The position numbers and the translations under genes were made by a program. From the NCBI GenBank assembly GCA_002418295.1, contig DIDU01000050.1:20328-25374 (forward strand): a stretch of 5,047 bases of DNA, written 5' to 3'. Within the stretch, counting starts at the first letter, position 1. Every line of letters begins with the position of its first letter. This DNA comes from Carnobacterium sp. UBA5792. Lineage in GTDB: Bacteria > Bacillota > Bacilli > Lactobacillales > Carnobacteriaceae. The notes under the pieces were generated by a model. That model did not search any database, was not told the DNA's origin, and worked only from the letters and a program-made list of their open reading frames with translations. Shown here one piece after another: positions 1 through 5,047 of the stretch.

Positions 1-1029
1 AACATGTGGATTATCAATTGCTGGGTTAGGCCAGTTTTTAATACTTTCTGCAGACACTGTTCTATTTCCATAATAAGAAACGCTAATAAAATCAGCCTTA
101 CCATTTTCAAAAATAGCATCATCTTCTGATTGATAACCAATATTAAATCCTTGCTCTTCGATAAGTCTAAGCATAGTTCCAGGATATTTCCCACGAACGA
201 GTACATCTAAATAATAATTTTCAAACTGGTTATTACGTTGAGCAGCCAATACGTCTTCAGGACTGCTTGACGCTGGATAGGCATAATTTGTTAGAATCAT
301 TGCTGCAACTTTATTCTTTTTGTCAATATCGTGAGCTAACTTTGTAGCTAAACTAGAAGCTAACAATTTATGATGCAATGCTATCAGTTTATTCTCTAAA
401 TTATTCTCAACTAAATCACTTGGCATGCCAAATTGACTAAAAGATTCGCGATGAATTAAGTTCATTTCATCAAACGGAACCCAATATTTTACTCTGCCCT
501 TAAAGTGTTTGAACAACACTTCGCAGTATCTCATGTAAAAATCAATGACCTCTCTTGAATACCAGCCTTTGTATTTAGTGGATAAGTTTACTGGCATTTC
601 AAAATGAGAGATAGTTATAACCGGTTCAATCTCATTTTTTATTAATTCATCTATCAAATTATCATAAAATTCCAACCCTTTTTCGTTCGGTTGTTCTTCG
701 TCACCATTTGGGAATAAACGACCCCAATTTATAGAGGTTCTGAAAGACTTAATTCCCAGCTCTTTTAATAAGGCGATATCTTGAGGATAAGTATGATAAA
801 AATCAATTGCATATCGTCTAGGGTAATAGTTCTCCTTATCCTCAATCGCAGCTTTAATTTCTTCTGTTGACATTAAATCATTTTGTGTCTTTCCTTCTTC
901 ATATGCAATAAGGTCTGGAGGAGTAACGCCCTTACCGTCTACATCCCAATTCCCTTCTGTTTGAGTAGCAGTGACTGCGCCTCCCCATAAAAAATCTTTT
1001 GGAAATTCTTTACTATTGTATTTAATCAT
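1..1029 (-). CDS. Glycoside hydrolase family 1, probable 6-phospho-beta-glycosidase (partial, C-terminus outside window)
   Basis: An open frame of 343 codons runs from ATG at 1029 off the window edge without a stop. Family members are about 460-480 residues, so roughly the last quarter is missing, including the nucleophile (TENG-type) motif and the C-terminal phosphate-binding loop. Visible GH1 landmarks are FPKDFLWGGA at residues 9-18, a QTEG glycone-site motif (23-26), YYPRRYAIDFYH (68-79), RTSINWGRLFPNGDEE (97-112), HFEMP (142-146), and the acid/base region YWVPFDEMN with Glu188. The family usually has TFNE here, so Thr and Asn are replaced by Pro185 and Asp187. No signal peptide is present, which fits a cytoplasmic enzyme acting on PTS-imported 6-phospho-beta-glycosides; this role is inferred from the PTS next door. 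The AGGAG at 1043-1047 is 13 bases from the ATG, longer than ideal, but no better start exists. The 91-base gap to the EIIC gene is AT-rich with no convincing terminator. The GH1 assignment is firm; the substrate (phospho-glucoside or phospho-galactoside) is open. Confidence 0.93.
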   Translation of the reverse strand, partial: MIKYNSKEFPKDFLWGGAVTATQTEGNWDVDGKGVTPPDLIAYEEGKTQNDLMSTEEIKAAIEDKENYYPRRYAIDFYHTYPQDIALLKELGIKSFRTSINWGRLFPNGDEEQPNEKGLEFYDNLIDELIKNEIEPVITISHFEMPVNLSTKYKGWYSREVIDFYMRYCEVLFKHFKGRVKYWVPFDEMNLIHRESFSQFGMPSDLVENNLENKLIALHHKLLASSLATKLAHDIDKKNKVAAMILTNYAYPASSSPEDVLAAQRNNQFENYYLDVLVRGKYPGTMLRLIEEQGFNIGYQSEDDAIFENGKADFISVSYYGNRTVSAESIKNWPNPAIDNPHV

Positions 1030-1042
1030 ATTGTTTTGCCAG

Positions 1043-1047
1043 CTCCT
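1043..1047 (-). promoter_or_regulatory. Ribosome binding site of the GH1 gene, unusually far from its start
   Basis: AGGAG on the minus strand is 13 bases before the ATG at 1029. No ATG, GTG or TTG occurs at the usual 6-9 base distance, and the conserved FPKDFLWG motif begins only 8 residues into the protein, which supports this start despite the long spacing. Confidence 0.6.
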
Positions 1048-1120
1048 TTTATTTGCTATAGTTATTATTATTTTCTAAAAATACAATTCCATAAAACTAC
1101 TACTAATAATCATTAATTTG

Positions 1121-2176
1121 TTAGTTTTCGTTTATTAACTCTTCACTCGGCAACTTTTTTTTACGATATTTTATTGACTTTAACCCATTTACCATGACTG
1201 CTGTGACTATTATCCCAGCTGCAATACACAATAAATATAAGAAGATATTACTTGCAAAAGGAATAGCAAGGAATGTGGATAATGCCGTATTTTGCGTCAC
1301 TCCCAAGAGAGTAACCATTCCACTTGAAACGGTACTTCCAACGATTATACTAGGTATGACGCATAGGGGATCAGTAACTGCAAAGGGAATAGCACCTTCT
1401 GAAATTCCAACTAAGCCCATTATGATGGCTGAACGTCCACTTTCTATTTCTTCTTCAGAATAATATTTCTTTCCAATGATTGTTGCTAAAAACATCCCTA
1501 CAGGAGCTATAGAGACTGCTATTTCCATAGGTGTACTGATTACGTAAATTCCTTCTGCAAAGGCAGCTAATCCAAAAGTATTCGCAATTTTGTTAATGGG
1601 TCCTCCCATATCTACTGCCATCATTGCACCAAGAATAATTGAAAGAAGAATTGCATTTCCTTCGCTCATACCTTGTAACCAATTTGTTAACGCTGTATTC
1701 ATTGCAGCAATTGGAGATCCTATTACATATATTGTTAAAAACCCGATTACCGTTGAGGCTACCAGAGGAATAATGATCATTGTTTTTACAGGAGCAACTC
1801 TTGGTGGCAGCTTTATTTTTTTTAACAGTTGTACAAAATATCCTGTAGCAACCCCTACAACCATTCCGCCTAAAAAACCAGTATTAATTTGTTGTGCTGC
1901 CATTCCTCCAATAAACGCTGGTCCAAGTCCAGGTTTATCTGCAATTGAATAACTTATATAGGCTGCCACAATTGGTACGACCAAGTTTAAGCCTATTACT
2001 CCTAACTGTCTTAATTCACCCCAAATTGTTGTCGTATCACTCCAAACATCTGGTCCCCCAAAAATAACTGCGAAAGATGCCATAAGGCCTCCAGCAACAA
2101 CAACAGGCAACATATATGAAACACCGGTCATAAAATGGTTAGCAAGTTCTTTACCAAATCTTTTTACAGAGTTCAT
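1121..2176 (-). CDS. PTS system fructose-family EIIC permease
   Basis: This 351-residue membrane protein is the transport channel of a fructose-family phosphotransferase system. It binds the sugar outside and passes it in while EIIB phosphorylates it. Several long hydrophobic segments are visible, for example around residues 17-40, 58-78, 102-115, 132-153, 174-190, 218-235, 272-292 and 311-330. Family motifs are HFMTGVSYMLPVVVAGG (14-30), YSIADKPGLGPAFIGG (76-91), VDMGGPINK (188-196) and GISEGAIPFAVTDP (257-270). The length fits a stand-alone EIIC domain rather than a fused FruA. A longer reading from TTG at 2191 is possible. The ATG at 2176 is preferred because GGAGG lies 8 bases upstream at 2185-2189 and the TTG start would overlap that site. 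The EIIB stop is 4 bases upstream, so translation is probably coupled. The C-terminal tail (333-351) is charged and cytoplasmic-looking. Substrate specificity cannot be read from the sequence. Confidence 0.95.
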   Translation of the reverse strand: MNSVKRFGKELANHFMTGVSYMLPVVVAGGLMASFAVIFGGPDVWSDTTTIWGELRQLGVIGLNLVVPIVAAYISYSIADKPGLGPAFIGGMAAQQINTGFLGGMVVGVATGYFVQLLKKIKLPPRVAPVKTMIIIPLVASTVIGFLTIYVIGSPIAAMNTALTNWLQGMSEGNAILLSIILGAMMAVDMGGPINKIANTFGLAAFAEGIYVISTPMEIAVSIAPVGMFLATIIGKKYYSEEEIESGRSAIIMGLVGISEGAIPFAVTDPLCVIPSIIVGSTVSSGMVTLLGVTQNTALSTFLAIPFASNIFLYLLCIAAGIIVTAVMVNGLKSIKYRKKKLPSEELINEN

Positions 2177-2180
2177 TCTT

Positions 2181-2501
2181 TTAACCTCCAATCATATTTA
2201 ATGCCCTTTTAAAAATATCTTCGCCATTTTTTATCACTTCTGCCGTTCCAACTTTTAATATTTTTTTGTTTTCAAATCGTTCTTTTCCTACTACAGCTGT
2301 ATCTACTGCGAAAATAACAATATCTGCTTCATCAATATTACTTTGAGATAAACGGTGTTCTACTCCCATTGCTCCTTGTGTTTCAATATTAATTTCACAA
2401 TTTTCTTTTTTTGCGTATTTTCTTAAGTTTGCTTCTGCCATATAGGTATGTGCGACACCGGTAATACACGCTGTAATAGCAACAACTTTGGTTTTTGTCA
2501 T
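2181..2501 (-). CDS. PTS system fructose-family EIIB component
   Basis: This 106-residue cytoplasmic protein carries phosphate from EIIA to the incoming sugar at EIIC. It matches the type-2 (fructose) EIIB fold. The N-terminal strand VVAITA leads into the P-loop CITGVAHTYMAEA, with the phosphorylatable cysteine at residue 12, followed by IETQGAMG (residues 39-46) and ADIVIFAVDTAV (59-70), both typical of the family. The usual loop is CPTGxAHT; here the proline after the cysteine is isoleucine, while Thr14, Gly15, Ala17 and His18 are kept. The length is normal for a single domain and no second EIIB copy is present. The ATG at 2501 follows AGGAGG (2510-2515), which overlaps the stop of the EIIA gene 12 bases upstream. 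The gene ends 4 bases before the EIIC start. Annotation as fructose-specific by homology would be unsafe, since this subfamily serves several sugars. Confidence 0.95.
   Translation of the reverse strand: MTKTKVVAITACITGVAHTYMAEANLRKYAKKENCEINIETQGAMGVEHRLSQSNIDEADIVIFAVDTAVVGKERFENKKILKVGTAEVIKNGEDIFKRALNMIGG
2185..2189 (-). promoter_or_regulatory. Ribosome binding site of the EIIC gene
   Basis: GGAGG on the minus strand is formed by the last two codons of the EIIB gene (Gly-Gly before TAA) and stands 8 bases from the EIIC ATG at 2176. It rules against the upstream TTG (2191) as the start, since that codon would overlap the site. Confidence 0.8.
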
Positions 2502-2509
2502 AATTTTCC

Positions 2510-2515
2510 CCTCCT
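2510..2515 (-). promoter_or_regulatory. Ribosome binding site of the EIIB gene
   Basis: AGGAGG on the minus strand overlaps the TAG stop of the EIIA gene and is 8 bases from the EIIB ATG. It is a near-perfect match to the anti-Shine-Dalgarno sequence, the strongest in the operon. Confidence 0.8.
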
Positions 2516-2963
2516 ATTTTGTTAGTAAGTCAGCAAGTCGGTCTACTGAATTCTCATTTCTAATTGCTTCAACGAACAAATCATCCATTAATTTTCCAGA
2601 CAAATCTGCCAATAATCTTAAATGCCCACTTCCATCATCAGTTACTGGTACAGCCATTAAAAAGATTGTATCCACCGGTTTATCATCTAAAGAATCCCAA
2701 CCAATAGGTATTTGTGTTTTAGCAAAGATAACAGCTGCTTCTTTGACGGCACTACCTTTACCATGAGGAATTGCTAAATTATTACCAATTCCTGTTGTGG
2801 TATAACTTTCTCTTTCTAAAACTTCATCGACAAATTCATCTTTATTGAAGAGGTATCCATTTTTAAACATACATTCTGCCATTTTCTCAATGACTTCTCT
2901 TTTGGAATTTGCTTGAAGATTAATCATAATATTTCTACTAGTAATAAAATCACTTAATTTCAT
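2514..2963 (-). CDS. PTS system fructose-family (type 2) EIIA component
   Basis: This 149-residue cytoplasmic phosphocarrier accepts phosphate from HPr and passes it to the separate EIIB. The type-2 EIIA signature TGIGNNLAIPHGK is at residues 57-69, with active-site His67. It is followed by the family strand VKEAAVIFAKTQIPIGWDSLDDKPVDTIFLMAVP (residues 73-106) and a HLRLLADLSGKL helix (114-125) typical of the fold. The ATG overlaps the regulator stop in an ATGA arrangement (4 bases shared, 2960-2963), which suggests translational coupling. A GGGGG run at 2971-2975, inside the end of the regulator gene, lies 7 bases upstream as its ribosome binding site. The protein is a stand-alone EIIA, distinct from the EIIA-like domain at the end of the neighbouring regulator. 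It is also too large and of the wrong family to be an HPr or a Lac-type EIIA. Confidence 0.96.
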   Translation of the reverse strand: MKLSDFITSRNIMINLQANSKREVIEKMAECMFKNGYLFNKDEFVDEVLERESYTTTGIGNNLAIPHGKGSAVKEAAVIFAKTQIPIGWDSLDDKPVDTIFLMAVPVTDDGSGHLRLLADLSGKLMDDLFVEAIRNENSVDRLADLLTK

Positions 2964-4900
2964 TCTATTACCCCCTTTTTTAGAAGATCAATAACTTGCT
3001 GAGAAGTGCTTGCTGATATAAGTTTTGATATCAAATAGTTATTTTCGAGTATTTCATTAAAATATTGATATATATTGTTAATATCTTTTTTTACCTCTTT
3101 ATTCAAAGCGATGAAAAAGACAATATTAACTGTTTGCCCCATCCAATTGATACCATTTTGATTAATATAAATTGTAATTATTGGCCGTTTGACGTGTTTA
3201 ACTTCTGCATGAGGTAAAGCAAACTTTTCTTCAGGTATAGCTGTTGTCGCTAGCTTTTCACGATGTAATGCAGATTCTATAATTGGGGTTTCTCCATATC
3301 CATTTTGAATTAGTTTTTGTCCAAGAAATTCAATAACCTCTTTTTCATTTTTTAAATGACTATTCAAAAAGATATAATCAGATTTAATTAATTTCATAAA
3401 AGACCAGAAATCTTTTTTTACTTCTAATAATTCTATTATTTTATTATCCAAAAACTTAATTGATTGCTTATCAGCAAATGGCGTAATCTGAACAATAGTA
3501 ACATTAGGAATATCAATTGGAATTGTACTGATTACCAAATCTTCATAAATATGAGTAGACATCATTTCTCTTATTGATAGAACTCTAGTAATTGTTAAAC
3601 TTTCGGAAAATCTTTTTTCTAATCGCTGGGTTAACAATTGAGCTGTTCCTAAGCCCGTACTACAAGCAATGATGGCTGTCACTTTAGATGATTGACTTGT
3701 CCTTTCCAAGTACGATTGAATGTGTAAAGCAACATAAGCAATCTCATCCTGTTCTATTTTAATTAGAAAAATTTGTTCTAATTTTGAAACTATCATCAAG
3801 GATTGATCAAAAGCCTCTGGAAAAAATTTGAGAATTTCATTTGTATATGGATTATGAATTTGAAGCCCTAATTTAAAACGCTTTATTGCTGGTTCTAAAT
3901 GGAGAATTAATCCACTTATTAATTCATCGTCATATGATATAAGGTTTGTCTTTAACAGTTCAGCTAGTTTTCCTAATTCATTTCTTCCTTCTGTTTTTGT
4001 TAATGTTGCCACACTAATTTTCCTATGTTGACTGGCTAAAATATGAATATTAAGATAACCTATTTCATAATCTGGTATCTTAATGTTTAACTGATTCTCA
4101 AGCAAATTGACTAGCAGTTTAGTTTCGTATTCAATTTCGAGCACAATATTATCATTATTACCCTTTATAATTTGATGCGCCTTAATGCGTTCAATAGAAA
4201 CAACTAAATGAATTAATAAGCTTTGATAATCATAATCTGAAAGGGATAAATTCGACTGTTCCTCAAATTCTGTTAAAATATTTCTAATCTGTTCTAATAG
4301 TTCTTCGTTGATCATCTCTTCTAAGCTTCCAGGTACCACGTGATTCTTTGTTATAAAGTCATCTGCTTGCTTTACACCGCTAGTATTAATATATTGTGAT
4401 AAAATTTTTGTCGCTATTCTTCTCCTCATACGCTCTGAAGCAGATATATAAATACCATTAATATCACCAATAATTTTTAACTCATACTTACTGAATTTAT
4501 TCTTAATATATTTAATATCTTGGTCCAAAGTACCTCTACTTACGAAAAAAGAATCGGCAAGAGCTTGTACCTTTAGTGGTTTTGAACTCATCAAGATTTC
4601 TAAAATCAAAGAGTTGCGACGATCCTCTACTGACATTCCTATTTTTTTGTCTATTGATGACAACATTTTACTTATTTCTTTTGTATTTCCACTAAAGTAA
4701 ATTCCAACATTAGGCTTTCGTTCTAATTTCACCCCCCAAGTCTTGACAGTTGATTCAACTAAATCAAGATATTTAGAAACCGTTTTCCTTGAATAATGTG
4801 TATACTCCATTAATTCTGGATAATGAACATTCTTATTGTTATATATATAACGAATAAGCTTTTGAATTAGTTCATCTTCTCTAGATAAAGAAGGCTCCAT
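2960..4900 (-). CDS. PRD-containing transcriptional activator with EIIB and EIIA domains (MtlR/LicR/ManR type)
   Basis: This 646-residue cytoplasmic regulator controls sugar operons through PTS phosphorylation. In order it shows an N-terminal winged-helix domain (about 8-70), a second HTH (about 92-155, with LADSFFVSRGTLDQDI as its helix-turn-helix), PRD1 (about 195-300, His231 and His286), PRD2 (about 305-402, His334 and His393), a Gat-type EIIB domain (about 406-492, Cys413 in ACSTGLGTAQLL) and a Fru-type EIIA domain (about 504-644, His564 in FALPHAEV). All six expected phosphorylation sites are present, so it looks fully functional. In the known family, HPr phosphorylates a PRD to activate, and the EIIA/EIIB domains inhibit when substrate is absent; the details here are inference. 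An ATG at 4909 is in frame, but ATG at 4900 is preferred because GAGGAG (4910-4915) is 9 bases upstream of it and would abut the 4909 start. Two DNA-binding domains and the EII modules favour a DNA-binding activator over an RNA-binding BglG antiterminator, although automatic pipelines often label this family BglG antiterminator. Confidence 0.95.
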   Translation of the reverse strand: MEPSLSREDELIQKLIRYIYNNKNVHYPELMEYTHYSRKTVSKYLDLVESTVKTWGVKLERKPNVGIYFSGNTKEISKMLSSIDKKIGMSVEDRRNSLILEILMSSKPLKVQALADSFFVSRGTLDQDIKYIKNKFSKYELKIIGDINGIYISASERMRRRIATKILSQYINTSGVKQADDFITKNHVVPGSLEEMINEELLEQIRNILTEFEEQSNLSLSDYDYQSLLIHLVVSIERIKAHQIIKGNNDNIVLEIEYETKLLVNLLENQLNIKIPDYEIGYLNIHILASQHRKISVATLTKTEGRNELGKLAELLKTNLISYDDELISGLILHLEPAIKRFKLGLQIHNPYTNEILKFFPEAFDQSLMIVSKLEQIFLIKIEQDEIAYVALHIQSYLERTSQSSKVTAIIACSTGLGTAQLLTQRLEKRFSESLTITRVLSIREMMSTHIYEDLVISTIPIDIPNVTIVQITPFADKQSIKFLDNKIIELLEVKKDFWSFMKLIKSDYIFLNSHLKNEKEVIEFLGQKLIQNGYGETPIIESALHREKLATTAIPEEKFALPHAEVKHVKRPIITIYINQNGINWMGQTVNIVFFIALNKEVKKDINNIYQYFNEILENNYLISKLISASTSQQVIDLLKKGVIE

Positions 4901-4909
4901 AAGTCTCAT

Positions 4910-4915
4910 CTCCTC
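4910..4915 (-). promoter_or_regulatory. Ribosome binding site that decides the regulator start
   Basis: On the minus strand GAGGAG reads directly into the ATG at 4909, leaving no spacer for that codon, but stands 9 bases before the ATG at 4900. The second ATG, which removes three residues, is therefore the better start. Confidence 0.75.
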
Positions 4916-4931
4916 GGCTTCAAAGTAATAG

Positions 4932-4947
4932 TAGCATACGCTTTCAT
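4932..4947 (-). promoter_or_regulatory. Candidate cre site (CcpA binding) overlapping the -10 box
   Basis: The minus-strand sequence ATGAAAGCGTATGCTA fits the Gram-positive cre consensus WTGNAANCGNWWNCAW at every defined position except the fifteenth (T instead of A). It covers the proposed -10 hexamer, so CcpA binding would block RNA polymerase and give carbon catabolite repression, as is common for sugar PTS operons in Bacillota. Confidence 0.6.
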
Positions 4948-4961
4948 TTCGGCATATTCAA
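4933..4961 (-). promoter_or_regulatory. Candidate promoter of the regulator-PTS operon
   Basis: On the minus strand a -35 hexamer TTGAAT (4956-4961) and a -10 hexamer TATGCT (4933-4938) are separated by exactly 17 bases. Each matches the sigma-A consensus at 4 of 6 positions. The expected transcript start is near 4926, giving a short leader of about 25 bases that includes the GAGGAG ribosome binding site. The weak hexamers fit a promoter needing an activator, and the inverted repeat directly upstream could be where it binds. A competing candidate lies upstream: TATACT (4979-4984) with a poor -35 TTAGAA (5002-5007), also at 17-base spacing. Confidence 0.5.
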
Positions 4962-4989
4962 AAAGGTACACTAATAATAGTATACCTTT
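4962..4989. repeat. 28-bp inverted repeat, candidate operator of the PRD activator
   Basis: Two 12-base arms, AAAGGTACACTA and TAGTATACCTTT on the plus strand, flank the 4-base spacer ATAA and pair at 11 of 12 positions. The single mismatch (4969 with 4982) becomes a G-U pair in minus-strand RNA. The repeat ends directly at the proposed -35 box, the usual place for an activator site of MtlR- or ManR-type regulators, so the adjacent regulator is the natural candidate ligand. As RNA it would be a hairpin followed by a short U run, so it could instead be a weak terminator of a gene beyond the window. Only three G-C pairs make that less convincing. Confidence 0.6.
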
Positions 4990-5047
4990 GGCAAAATATT
5001 TTTCTAATTTCGTTTCACTATCACGTTAAAGCTCATACTACAAATAC

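Noticed and set aside
1093..1128. Terminator between EIIC and GH1
   Set aside because: The possible stem is 7 pairs with one G-C, has a loop of more than 20 bases, and overlaps the EIIC stop codon; it is unlikely to terminate transcription.
1194..1463. Plus-strand open frame of 89 codons
   Set aside because: It lies wholly antisense to the conserved EIIC gene, has no recognisable product and no convincing ribosome binding site.
1590..1952. Plus-strand open frame of 120 codons
   Set aside because: It is antisense to EIIC; its hydrophobic residues mirror the membrane segments on the other strand. No family features.
2177..2191. Longer EIIC start at TTG 2191
   Set aside because: The TTG overlaps the GGAGG that serves the ATG at 2176 and overlaps the end of EIIB; ATG with 8-base spacing is better.
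2488..2766. Plus-strand open frame of 92 codons
   Set aside because: It is antisense to EIIA and the EIIB start, where both real genes have intact active-site motifs.
4901..4909. Regulator start at ATG 4909
   Set aside because: GAGGAG touches this ATG directly, leaving no spacer, whereas ATG 4900 has a 9-base spacer.
4990..5047. Further gene or element at the right edge
   Set aside because: AT-rich sequence with no open frame of note; an imperfect TTTAAC/GTGAAA repeat (about 5013-5030) is too short and degenerate to call.
1..5047. CRISPR array, tRNA, rRNA, insertion sequence or phage features
   Set aside because: No repeated spacer pattern, no cloverleaf-like segment, no transposase or integrase frame and no terminal repeats were seen.

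Overview
The window suggests a low-GC Bacillota organism, most likely in the Lactobacillales or a Listeria/Enterococcus-like group. The reasons are AT-rich DNA, strong purine-rich ribosome binding sites (AGGAG, GGAGG), a PRD-type sugar regulator, a split fructose-family PTS and a CcpA-type cre site. This is judged from sequence style and gene content, not from a database match. All genes lie on the minus strand, so transcription runs from high to low coordinates.

Layout in transcription order: a control region (about 4925-5047) holds a 28-bp inverted repeat, a candidate promoter directly next to it, and a cre-like site over the -10 box. Then come a multidomain PRD transcriptional activator (4900-2960), PTS EIIA (2963-2514), PTS EIIB (2501-2181), PTS EIIC (2176-1121), and, after a 91-base AT-rich gap, a family 1 glycoside hydrolase (1029-1) cut off by the window edge. 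The first four genes overlap or lie 4 to 12 bases apart, so they almost certainly form one operon. The hydrolase is probably its fifth gene, because no convincing terminator or promoter separates it.

How it should work: EIIA, EIIB and EIIC together import and phosphorylate a sugar with phosphate from PEP via EI and HPr, which are not in the window. The GH1 enzyme would hydrolyse the resulting 6-phospho-beta-glycoside inside the cell. The regulator has two PRDs, a Gat-type EIIB domain and a Fru-type EIIA domain with every expected phosphorylatable residue present. It should sense PTS flux and activate its own operon, while CcpA would repress it on preferred sugars.

The architecture is a recognisable catabolic PTS operon rather than an entirely new kind of system. 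The points worth a second look are the pairing of a fructose-family PTS with a GH1 enzyme, the altered acid/base motif in that enzyme (PFDE where TFNE is usual), the CITG motif in EIIB where CPTG is usual, and the compact palindrome/promoter/cre control region. The substrate cannot be named from the sequence.
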